In this document: one piece after another, positions 1-5,509 of the stretch | Position numbering within the stretch: position 1 is the first letter of the stretch | Layout: the number at the start of each line of letters is the position of its first letter | NCBI GenBank assembly: GCA_027037155.1 | Contig: JALWBK010000317.1 | Location: 1-5,701, forward strand | From: a bacterium | Lineage (GTDB): Bacteria; Thermosulfidibacterota; Thermosulfidibacteria; Thermosulfidibacterales; Thermosulfidibacteraceae | DNA length: 5,701 nt | Reading direction: 5' to 3' | The notes under the pieces: generated by a model | Database searches by the model: none | Seen by the model: the letters and a program-made list of their open reading frames with translations, nothing else | What the model was told of the DNA's origin: nothing | Program-made: the position numbers and the translations under genes

Positions 1-131
1 GGTGAATTTAGCTCTAACTCTACAAAGAGGAAGCATATAATGGTGGCGGTTGTCAAAGTAAGAAGGAGAGTAACGGTAAGGAAAGTTTTAAGTACGTTTT
101 CTCCAGAGTATCTGGATGGGGACTTTGTCAA
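1..131 (-). CDS. N-terminal fragment of a putative membrane-anchored protein (runs off left edge)
   Basis: An open frame without stops runs from a TTG codon at 131-129 to the window edge, giving about 43 residues. The first 44 nt lie inside the 3' end of der in another frame. Residues about 16-37 form a strongly hydrophobic stretch (TFLTVTLLLTLTTATIICFLF) preceded by Lys and Arg residues, as expected of a signal anchor or single N-terminal transmembrane helix with the rest outside the cytoplasm. A purine-rich GGGAG lies about 10 nt before the TTG and could serve as ribosome binding site. There is no ATG in this frame, so the start is uncertain. The hydrophobic anchor followed by a Phe-rich turn would fit an envelope protein such as an MltG-like transglycosylase, but that is a guess. 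It is the next gene in the der operon if real. Confidence 0.45.
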   Translation of the reverse strand, partial: MTKSPSRYSGENVLKTFLTVTLLLTLTTATIICFLFVELELNS

Positions 132-1407
132 AGCCCAGCTTCTCCCTCAGGGATTTTTCAAAGTAGCGCTTGTAGTGATCGGGGATCTCTTCAGGGTAGT
201 TGGAAAAGACCACAAATGTGGGAGGCTTGGTTTCCACCTGGGTCCCATAGTAGATCTTTATGTACCTTCCCCTAACGGCAGGTGGATGATGGTGGGCCAC
301 CACTTCCTCTATGGCTCTGTTCACCCGTGAGGTTTTGACCCGCGTCTCCAGAATCCGGTTTATCTCAAGTGCTTCTGGCACGATTCTGTTTAGTCCCTTA
401 CCGGTGACAGCGGAGGTGAGAAGAAAGGGACAGTTGGGCAGAAAGTAAAGCTCTTCCCTTGCATCTCTGATAACGGCATGGCCGTCCTTCTTAACAAGAT
501 CCCACTTATTCAGGGCAACGATAACGCCCTTTTTCTCTTTCATTATGAGTCCCGCTATCTTTTTATCCTGATCGGTTACCCCTTCTGTGGAGTCTACAAC
601 CAGCACAGCTACGTCGCACCTTCTTATGCTATCAACGGTTCTGGTGATGCTGTACGCCTCAAGCTTAGAACTGACTCTGCTCTTTCTTCTCAAACCGGCG
701 GTGTCTATGAGGACAACTGCGCCCGATGGTGTTTCAAGCTTTATGTCAACGGCGTCTTTGGTAGTGCCTGGGATTTCGCTCACAGCGGTTCTCTTGTCTC
801 CAACGAGGTAGTTTATTATGGAGGACTTCCCTACGTTTGGACGTCCCACCACAGCTATTTTGCACAGTTCCTGGACTTCTTCATCAGCCTCTTCCTCAAC
901 CACTTCTGGGATCAGTTTTAGACTTTCTTCTACAAGCTTTGTGATTCCCTTTTTCTGGGTGACCGATATGGGGAACATAGGTTCAAAGCCCAGTTTGAGG
1001 AACTCGTAGGAGCTGTTTATCAGATCTTGGTTATCGGCTTTGTTGACCACCAGTATCACCGGTTTTTGGGTGTGTCTCAGCCGTTCGGCGACCACTTCAT
1101 CTAATGGATGCAACCCTTCTTTGGCGTCAACCAAGAACCATAGTAGCTCGGCCTCTTCAATGGCCCTTTCCACCTGTGCGCGGATCTCCTGTTCAATAAC
1201 CCCTTCCCTTTCGGTTATGCCCCCTGTATCAATCAGGATCACCTTACGTCCCAAGAGCTCCACTTCTTCCTCTATACGATCCACCGTAACACCAGGATCA
1301 GGCGCTACAATAGCCTTTCGCTTTCTAATAAGCCTATTGAAGAGTGAAGACTTGCCTACGTTGGGACGTCCAACTATGGCTATTTTAGGAGCTCTTCTGA
1401 CAGACAT
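88..1407 (-). CDS. der: Ribosome assembly GTPase Der (EngA), tandem G domains plus KH-like domain
   Basis: Der is an essential cytoplasmic GTPase that binds the 50S subunit during late assembly. The 439-residue length is typical. The first G domain shows the P-loop GRPNVGKS (13-20), switch I Thr in PGVT (38-41), DTGG (60-63) and NKAD (122-125). An acidic linker follows (about 165-180). The second G domain shows GRPNVGKS (188-195), PGTT (213-216), DTAG (235-238), NKWD (300-303) and the G5 loop TSAVTGKG (331-338). The C-terminal KH-like domain (about 350-439) has the usual HHHPP and GRYIKIYYGTQ stretches and ends in a basic tail, WRKRT. In the first domain the G5 position reads SV (148-149) instead of the usual SA, a mild deviation. 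The ATG start lies inside the 3' end of nusB, giving a 23-nt overlap with no clear ribosome binding site, so translation is probably coupled to nusB. Confidence 0.97.
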   Translation of the reverse strand: MSVRRAPKIAIVGRPNVGKSSLFNRLIRKRKAIVAPDPGVTVDRIEEEVELLGRKVILIDTGGITEREGVIEQEIRAQVERAIEEAELLWFLVDAKEGLHPLDEVVAERLRHTQKPVILVVNKADNQDLINSSYEFLKLGFEPMFPISVTQKKGITKLVEESLKLIPEVVEEEADEEVQELCKIAVVGRPNVGKSSIINYLVGDKRTAVSEIPGTTKDAVDIKLETPSGAVVLIDTAGLRRKSRVSSKLEAYSITRTVDSIRRCDVAVLVVDSTEGVTDQDKKIAGLIMKEKKGVIVALNKWDLVKKDGHAVIRDAREELYFLPNCPFLLTSAVTGKGLNRIVPEALEINRILETRVKTSRVNRAIEEVVAHHHPPAVRGRYIKIYYGTQVETKPPTFVVFSNYPEEIPDHYKRYFEKSLREKLGFDKVPIQILWRKRT

Positions 1408-1831
1408 TTCTGCTTATCTGCCCAAGCACGCCATTTATGAATTTGTAAGAGTTAGGGGAAGAAAACTTTCTGCTGAGCTTAATGGCCTCGCTTATAGATA
1501 TCTCAGGGGGTATACCTTTGTAAAGCATCTCAAATATGGCGATCTTGAGTATTATCTTGTCAATGAGATCCACTTTGTCGTAAGGGTACTCCGTATTGGA
1601 CTTTATAAGCGCTTCCAGCTCATCATCCACTTCCGTTATCTCTTTCAGCCGTTCTCTAAGTGCCTTCATAAAGCGGTGCTTCTTGTTTTTGACAAAGCTG
1701 TCCATTATCTCGTCTGTGGTTTCGTATTCCTTTCTGAATTCCCACTGGTACAGTAAACTGAGGAGCATCTCCCTAAATACAGACCTGAACGCACCTTTTC
1801 TTCTTTTTATGTTAGTGTTCTTTTTTCTCAT
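1385..1831 (-). CDS. nusB: Transcription antitermination / rRNA processing factor NusB
   Basis: NusB pairs with NusE (ribosomal protein S10), binds boxA RNA and helps RNA polymerase read through rRNA operons. The 148-residue, all-helical protein begins with a basic extension (RKKNTNIKRRKGAFR, residues 2-16). It then has the family N-terminal helix FREMLLSLLYQWEF (19-32). The C-terminal half carries the diagnostic NusB signature: DLIDKIILKIAIFEMLY, then PPEISISEAIKLSRKF and the terminal FINGVLGQISRN. The start codon lies 8 nt after the ribH stop and has no evident Shine-Dalgarno sequence, so it probably depends on ribosomes finishing ribH. The ribH-nusB order is common in bacteria. The last 23 nt overlap der. 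Sequence conservation outside the core is modest, which is normal for this family. Confidence 0.93.
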   Translation of the reverse strand: MRKKNTNIKRRKGAFRSVFREMLLSLLYQWEFRKEYETTDEIMDSFVKNKKHRFMKALRERLKEITEVDDELEALIKSNTEYPYDKVDLIDKIILKIAIFEMLYKGIPPEISISEAIKLSRKFSSPNSYKFINGVLGQISRNVCQKSS

Positions 1832-1839
1832 GGTGGTCT

Positions 1840-2301
1840 TTAAGAGATCTGTCTCATGAGATTTGCCATTTCTATGGCGGATAAGGCGGCGGCAAACCCC
1901 TTATTGCCCATTTTGGTGCCGGCCCTTTCAATGGCCTGTTCTACCGTGTCTGCTGTAATTATGCCGAATATTATGGGCTTACCCGTTTCAAGAGAGGCGT
2001 TGGCTATGCCCTTGCTCACCTCGGCGCTTACATATTCAAAGTGAGGAGTAGCTCCTCTTATCACGGCCCCCAAACATATAACAGCATCATAGTCTTTAAG
2101 AGCCATCTTTTTGGCAACGAGAGGTATCTCAAAAGCCCCTGGAACTTTGACTATATCAATATCCTCTTTTTTAACCTCGTGCCTTTCAAGGGCATCAAGT
2201 GTGCCTTCAAGCAACTTGTTGGTTATGAAGTCGTTAAATCGGCTAACCACTATGGCAAACTTTAGTCCTTTACCGATAAGCTTTCCTTCAAACACACCCA
2301 T
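1840..2301 (-). CDS. ribH: 6,7-dimethyl-8-ribityllumazine synthase (riboflavin synthase beta chain)
   Basis: RibH condenses 3,4-dihydroxy-2-butanone 4-phosphate with 5-amino-6-ribitylaminouracil to make lumazine, the next-to-last step of riboflavin synthesis. The protein usually assembles into pentamers or a 60-subunit capsid. The 153-residue length is typical. Visible active-site elements are SRFND with aromatic F22, the PGAFEIP loop (54-60), [13 protein letters not shown] (78-90) with the catalytic His87, and [11 protein letters not shown] (125-135) with phosphate-binding Arg126. The whole sequence resembles lumazine synthases of thermophiles such as Aquifex. Its ATG overlaps the ribBA stop by one base (TAATG), and a strong AGGAGGT lies 8 nt upstream within the ribBA tail. 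RibBA makes one of its substrates, so the pair works in sequence. Confidence 0.98.
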   Translation of the reverse strand: MGVFEGKLIGKGLKFAIVVSRFNDFITNKLLEGTLDALERHEVKKEDIDIVKVPGAFEIPLVAKKMALKDYDAVICLGAVIRGATPHFEYVSAEVSKGIANASLETGKPIIFGIITADTVEQAIERAGTKMGNKGFAAALSAIEMANLMRQIS

Positions 2302-3524
2302 TACTTATTACCTCCTTTAAGCTCCAACATGTGCCCCAGCTTTTCCTTTTTGCAGAAAAGGTACCCTTCGTTGTAAGGATTGGGCGGTATCTCTATTGGA
2401 ATGCGTTCCACTACTTCCAGACCGTATCCCTTTAGTCCCACAATCTTTCTGGGGTTATTGGTGAGAAGCCTTATCTTTCTCACTCCGAGGTCCACCAGTA
2501 TTTGAGCACCTGTACCGTAGTCCCTAAGGTCAGGGGGGAATCCGAGCTTGAGGTTGGCTTCTACGGTATCGCAGCCTTCATCCTGAAGGTGATAGGCCTT
2601 AATTTTGTTGGCAAGACCGATTCCCCTTCCTTCCTGGGAAAGGTAAACAAGCACCCCTTTGCCCTCTTCTGCGATCATCTGCATGGCCTTATGCAGTTGG
2701 GCACCACAATCGCATCTTAGAGAGTGAAATACATCGCCTGTTAAACACTGGGAGTGCATTCTCACCAGTACCGGCTCGTCATCGCTAAACTCTCCCTTGA
2801 CTAAAGCTACGTGGGTCTGCTCGTCAATCTCGCTGTGGTAGGCGATGAGCTTAAACTCTCCGTAAGGGGTGGGAAGCTGGGCTTCTGCAATTCTCTTTAC
2901 GTGGAACTCTTTCTTTAGCCTGTATTTTATCAAATCCTCAATGGTTATGATCTTCAGGTTGAACTTTTTGGCGAACTCCATAAGCTGGGGGACTCGGGCC
3001 ATGGTGCCGTCTTCGTTCATGATTTCACATATCACCCCTGCGGGATAAAGCCCTGCAAGCCTTGCCAGATCTACCGCGGCCTCAGTATGGCCAGCTCTTT
3101 TTAGTACCCCTCCCTTTCTGGCTCGTAGTGGGAATATGTGGCCCGGTCTCACCAAGTCTGTAGGTTTGGTGTTGGGATCAATGGCCACCTTTATGGTATG
3201 GGCCCTGTCTGCTGCAGAGATACCCGTAGTTATGCCTTCTCTGGCATCAATTGACACGGTAAAGGCGGTGTCGTGCAGAGCGTTCCCATCGGGACACATA
3301 AGGGGAAGCTGCAATTCCTCGCATCTTTCAGGGGTGAGAGCAAGGCATATCAAACCCCTTCCGTACTTTGCCATGAAGTTTATGGCTTCAGGGGTCACCT
3401 TTTCGGCGGCGATGACGAGGTCTCCCTCGTTCTCTCTGTCCTCGTCGTCTACCACAATGATCATTTTACCCTGCTTTATGTCCTCAATAGCCTCTTCTAT
3501 GGTGTTGAACCGAAACTTCTCCAT
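2301..3524 (-). CDS. ribBA: Bifunctional 3,4-dihydroxy-2-butanone 4-phosphate synthase / GTP cyclohydrolase II
   Basis: This enzyme starts both branches of riboflavin synthesis: the N-terminal domain converts ribulose 5-phosphate to dihydroxybutanone phosphate plus formate, and the C-terminal domain opens GTP to a diaminopyrimidine. The 407-residue length is usual for RibBA. The first domain (about 1-203) has the catalytic acidic loop [10 protein letters not shown] (26-35), [11 protein letters not shown] (97-107), RPGHIFPL (126-133) and [15 protein letters not shown] (145-159). The second domain (about 207-400) has the zinc ligands Cys260, Cys271 and Cys273, the QEGRGIGL loop (297-304), [10 protein letters not shown] (334-343) and LLTNNPRK (353-360). 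No key residue appears lost in either half, so both activities are likely. GGAGGG lies 6 nt before the ATG. No FMN riboswitch can fit in the 45-nt gap upstream, so any flavin control would act elsewhere. Confidence 0.98.
   Translation of the reverse strand: MEKFRFNTIEEAIEDIKQGKMIIVVDDEDRENEGDLVIAAEKVTPEAINFMAKYGRGLICLALTPERCEELQLPLMCPDGNALHDTAFTVSIDAREGITTGISAADRAHTIKVAIDPNTKPTDLVRPGHIFPLRARKGGVLKRAGHTEAAVDLARLAGLYPAGVICEIMNEDGTMARVPQLMEFAKKFNLKIITIEDLIKYRLKKEFHVKRIAEAQLPTPYGEFKLIAYHSEIDEQTHVALVKGEFSDDEPVLVRMHSQCLTGDVFHSLRCDCGAQLHKAMQMIAEEGKGVLVYLSQEGRGIGLANKIKAYHLQDEGCDTVEANLKLGFPPDLRDYGTGAQILVDLGVRKIRLLTNNPRKIVGLKGYGLEVVERIPIEIPPNPYNEGYLFCKKEKLGHMLELKGGNK
2310..2318 (-). promoter_or_regulatory. 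Strong ribosome binding site of ribH inside the ribBA coding end
   Basis: On the minus strand AAAGGAGGT sits 8 nt before the ribH ATG. The same bases are coding in ribBA, where GGAGGT specifies the Gly-Gly of the C-terminal GGNK. This lets ribH be initiated by fresh ribosomes as well as by coupling. Confidence 0.8.
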
Positions 3525-3530
3525 CTTGTA

Positions 3531-3536
3531 CCCTCC
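3531..3536 (-). promoter_or_regulatory. Ribosome binding site of ribBA
   Basis: GGAGGG on the minus strand lies 6 nt before the ribBA ATG at 3524, a well-spaced Shine-Dalgarno that fixes this start. Confidence 0.75.
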
Positions 3537-3547
3537 AGAGAGTTCCT

Positions 3548-3563
3548 AAGAATGTATATTCTT
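3548..3563 (-). repeat. Short perfect inverted repeat between the GGDEF gene and ribBA
   Basis: AAGAAT, a 4-nt spacer and ATTCTT form a 6-bp palindrome in the 45-nt gap. It is AT-only apart from one G-C pair in each arm and is not followed by a U run, so it is a poor terminator. It overlaps the candidate -10 of the ribBA promoter and could be an operator half-site pair or chance. Confidence 0.35.
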
Positions 3564-3580
3564 GACTACCTATTTGGCAA
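3553..3580 (-). promoter_or_regulatory. Candidate housekeeping-type promoter for ribBA
   Basis: Reading the minus strand, TTGCCA (complement of 3575-3580) is followed after 16 nt by TATACA (complement of 3553-3558). This matches TTGACA in five of six positions and TATAAT in four of six. Predicted initiation near 3546 leaves a leader of about 22 nt containing the ribBA ribosome binding site. The -35 lies within the last codons of the GGDEF gene. If used, it would uncouple ribBA-ribH-nusB-der from the upstream gene. Confidence 0.4.
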
Positions 3581-4898
3581 GAGTTGTCCTGTTTTTGCCG
3601 CTTCTTTTAGAGGTGTAGAGAGCCTGATCGGCTCTGTTAATGAGCTCTTCTATAGATTCACCTTCTTTTAACTGTGCTGCTCCTAAGCTTATGGTAACCT
3701 TGAAAACCTGGTCCTTATACTTGAAGGTCTTTTTGGCCACCTCGGTCCTGAGTTTTTCCGCCACTGTAAGGGCTGCTTGCAGGTCGGTTTCTGGAAGCAC
3801 CACCAGAAATTCCTCGCCACCGTATCTTCCGACAACGTCGGTGGCCCTCAGCTTGGTCTTAAGTATTTGGGCAATGGTTTTTAGCACCTTGTCACCCACT
3901 GTGTGGCCGTAGGTGTCGTTGACTTTCTTAAAGTCGTCAATATCTATCATCAATACAGAAAGGGGGCTTTTGAACCTTTTGCTTCTGGCGTACTCCCTTG
4001 TCAGGAATTCCATTATACCCCTTCTGTTAAGAATCTGGGTCAGCTCGTCTATGATAGTTTTTTCTTTCAACTTTTCCAGCTCTTCTTTGAGATGGTTTAT
4101 GGTTTGGGCGCTCTTTTCAAGCTCTTTTCTGGTTTTATTTATCTCCCTCTTAACCTTGACTATGGTACTTTTCAGATCCCGTGACAGTTGAGAGAGCTTT
4201 TCGGTGATCTCGTCAATGTTGTCAAGTTGAGCAATGTTTTCGATATCGGTGACATGGGCGTTTAATGTGCTGACAATGGAAGTTTCTGAATCGCTTAGGG
4301 AGTTTAGGGAATCAACTATGCTCTTTATCACGAGTTTTAGCTTTTCCCGTACCTTGGCCCTCTCTATCTCTAACTCTCTCTCACGCTCCAAAATGATATC
4401 CTGGATTCTTCTGTAAATTTCTGGATTGAAAAGGGCTTTTTTGTCCTCTTCTATGCGTGAGAGTATGGTGTCTATTATGAATTTGACATCATCTGGAATG
4501 TGGCGAGAGCCTATCTGAACGATGAGATCCTTCAGGTACTCCTTTATTCTTTCAATGGTTTCTTTGGGGACAAAGTCCAGCTTTTCTTTGGCCAGTTTTA
4601 TCATCTCGGTTATGGTGTCAAGGGCTTCTGTGAGATTCTGTGGTGTGGGGACCTCTAATTTGTTCTTGTTCAGTATCTCGCACAGCTCATATATGATGGA
4701 TTCGGCCTTGGATATGAGCTCTTGTTCGTCAGAGGTTGAAAGATTCTCTATTGCTTTGTTAAAGGCCTCTTCAATCTCTTCCGCTGAGTCTGAAAATTTT
4801 ATAGTGTCTATGATCTCAATGATTTCTTCCTTGGGAAGGTTGATGGGGATCCTTTCTAAAATAGATATACAAATTGCCCTCAGTGTGTCTTCAAGCAT
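3570..4898 (-). CDS. GGDEF diguanylate cyclase with long helical/coiled-coil N-terminal region
   Basis: Likely synthesises cyclic di-GMP from two GTP. From the chosen start it has 442 residues with no signal peptide or membrane segment, so it is cytoplasmic. Residues 1 to about 280 are highly charged and predicted helical, with heptad-like coiled coil near 160-282; no named sensor domain is recognised. The GGDEF domain (about 284-442) starts at DELTQILNRR and has DIDDFKKVND with metal-binding Asp319, the active-site signature GGEEF (360-364), and RATD (351-354) placed five residues before it, a product-inhibition I-site of the RxxD type. All catalytic residues appear present. The ATG at 4898 is preferred because AAGGGAG lies 6 nt upstream. 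An in-frame ATG at 4946 would add 16 residues but lacks a ribosome binding site and sits inside a candidate -10 element. The layout resembles cytoplasmic cyclases with a helical N-terminus and coiled-coil linker. Confidence 0.93.
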   Translation of the reverse strand: MLEDTLRAICISILERIPINLPKEEIIEIIDTIKFSDSAEEIEEAFNKAIENLSTSDEQELISKAESIIYELCEILNKNKLEVPTPQNLTEALDTITEMIKLAKEKLDFVPKETIERIKEYLKDLIVQIGSRHIPDDVKFIIDTILSRIEEDKKALFNPEIYRRIQDIILERERELEIERAKVREKLKLVIKSIVDSLNSLSDSETSIVSTLNAHVTDIENIAQLDNIDEITEKLSQLSRDLKSTIVKVKREINKTRKELEKSAQTINHLKEELEKLKEKTIIDELTQILNRRGIMEFLTREYARSKRFKSPLSVLMIDIDDFKKVNDTYGHTVGDKVLKTIAQILKTKLRATDVVGRYGGEEFLVVLPETDLQAALTVAEKLRTEVAKKTFKYKDQVFKVTISLGAAQLKEGESIEELINRADQALYTSKRSGKNRTTLAK

Positions 4899-4911
4899 CT
4901 CCTTCTCCCTT
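4899..4911 (-). promoter_or_regulatory. Ribosome binding site that decides the GGDEF gene start
   Basis: On the minus strand AAGGGAGAAGGAG directly precedes the ATG at 4898, with AAGGGAG spaced 6 nt from it. The alternative ATG at 4946 has only a pyrimidine-rich stretch in front of it. Confidence 0.7.
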
Positions 4912-4913
4912 TC

Positions 4914-4942
4914 TTGAATGGTGCAAGTTTTTGGAATATCTA
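4914..4942 (+). promoter_or_regulatory. Weak candidate promoter for the small ORF/MNT/HEPN cassette
   Basis: TTGAAT (4914-4919) and TATCTA (4937-4942) are separated by 17 nt. The -35 is fair and the -10 poor. It would start transcription near 4949, leaving a leader of about 28 nt with the AAGGAG site. It interleaves with the opposing GGDEF promoter, so the two would compete for polymerase if both are real. Confidence 0.25.
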
Positions 4943-4944
4943 AC

Positions 4945-4972
4945 ATTGTAAGAAAGCGTATTCAAGGAGCAA
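4945..4972 (-). promoter_or_regulatory. Candidate promoter of the GGDEF-rib-nusB-der unit
   Basis: On the minus strand TTGCTC (complement of 4967-4972) and TACAAT (complement of 4945-4950) are 16 nt apart. The -10 matches TATAAT in five of six positions. Predicted initiation near 4938 gives a leader of about 40 nt to the ATG at 4898. The -10 covers the upstream ATG at 4946, which argues against that start. Confidence 0.4.
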
Positions 4973-4976
4973 AGCG

Positions 4977-5189
4977 ATGTATTCCCGCAGTACATTGCAT
5001 TTGGTGGGAAAGCTCTCTTTGGTGTGGGATGTGGTAGGCACTGTGCACCTGAGCCCTCGGGATGTGGTGGGCGAAAGAACTGGTCTCGCTAATAGAGTGT
5101 TATTTGAGCAGAGGAGGTTTAAGGTGAACGAGCTGAAGGAAAAGGGCTCTGCTGAAGGGGTAGGTGGCAGGGTGGATATGTTCGCGTGA
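4977..5189 (+). CDS. Small protein of unknown function upstream of the MNT/HEPN pair
   Basis: I do not recognise this 70-residue protein. Support for it being a gene: AAGGAG at 4964-4969, 7 nt before the ATG; codon choice rich in GTG, CTG, AAG, GAG and AGG like the neighbours; and a GTGA junction in which its stop overlaps the possible GTG start of the nucleotidyltransferase by 4 nt. The product is basic in its second half. It has no transmembrane helix or Cys residues, and it shows a small internal repeat: WDVVG (17-21) and RDVVG (28-32), 11 residues apart. A charged, probably helical segment with RRFKVNELKEKG (46-57) follows, then a Gly-rich tail. It could be an accessory member of the cassette, a remnant of a longer gene, or a chance frame over a structured leader RNA, since complementary stretches occur within it. 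Confidence 0.45.
   Translation: MYSRSTLHLVGKLSLVWDVVGTVHLSPRDVVGERTGLANRVLFEQRRFKVNELKEKGSAEGVGGRVDMFA
5026..5072 (+). repeat. Short in-frame direct repeat within the small ORF
   Basis: GGGATGTGGTAGGC at 5026-5039 recurs with one mismatch at 5059-5072 (GGGATGTGGTGGGC). The offset is 33 nt, exactly 11 codons, so both copies are read in the same frame and encode DVVG. This points to an internal duplication in the protein. Confidence 0.5.
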
Positions 5190-5509
5190 GAAACGGTATG
5201 AAAGAGTACTGGAGTTATAAAAATCTCAGAATTGAAACTTTGGAGCAGCTAAGGGAATTTCTTAGGGACTTTTTTGAGTGTGAAGAGTTAGAGGTGTATC
5301 TCTTTGGCTCAAGAGCGAGAGGAGACAACACTGCTTACTCTGACGTTGATATAGGCATTCTGGCAAAGGAAGATATTTCGGCAAAGATGACTTTGTTGAG
5401 GATGATTTTGGAAGAGAGCAACCTTCCTTATAAGGTGGATTTGGTTGATCTGTCAGAAAATAGCAGCTTGTTGGAAGTAGTTTTGAAAGAAGGTGAGAGG
5501 TGGCTTTAG
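5186..5509 (+). CDS. Minimal nucleotidyltransferase (MNT, HI0073-like), partner of a HEPN protein
   Basis: A single-domain member of the polymerase-beta nucleotidyltransferase superfamily, 107 residues from the GTG start. The helix at about 17-31 leads into VYLFGSRARGD (37-47) and YSDVDIGIL (51-59), giving the family signature GS followed by the Asp-x-Asp metal-binding pair (D53, D55). The third acidic position is probably in YKVDLVDL (82-89). ESNLPYKVDLVDL closely resembles the HI0073 type. In studied pairs such proteins act with a HEPN partner, and some MNTs neutralise the HEPN toxin by adding AMP to it; here that role is inferred from family and context. GTG 5186 overlaps the preceding stop by 4 nt, but ATG at 5198 (residue 5) is an equally possible start; neither has a strong Shine-Dalgarno. 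The 3' end overlaps the HEPN gene by 10 nt. Confidence 0.92.
   Translation: MRNGMKEYWSYKNLRIETLEQLREFLRDFFECEELEVYLFGSRARGDNTAYSDVDIGILAKEDISAKMTLLRMILEESNLPYKVDLVDLSENSSLLEVVLKEGERWL

Noticed and set aside
1040..1756. A 238-codon plus-strand open frame
   Set aside because: It lies antisense across der and nusB, whose protein families are certain. Its Ser-rich composition is the usual shadow of coding sequence on the other strand.
3525..3569. FMN riboswitch or rho-independent terminator upstream of ribBA
   Set aside because: The gap of 45 nt is far too short for an FMN aptamer, and the only hairpin is AT-rich with no following U run.
4899..4946. Longer GGDEF protein starting at the ATG at 4946
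   Set aside because: No ribosome binding site precedes it and its ATG overlaps a TACAAT -10 candidate, while the ATG at 4898 has a strong well-spaced site.
5026..5072. CRISPR-like repeats
   Set aside because: Only two short, imperfect copies exist and they are in frame within an ORF; there are no regular spacers.
4899..5185. c-di-GMP riboswitch near the diguanylate cyclase
   Set aside because: No GEMM-type conserved core could be found by eye on either strand.
4977..5189. 6S RNA, suggested by CCTGAGCC followed by a distant complementary GGGCTC
   Set aside because: The flanking segments that should form the closing stem are both G-rich and do not pair, so the resemblance is limited to one short motif.
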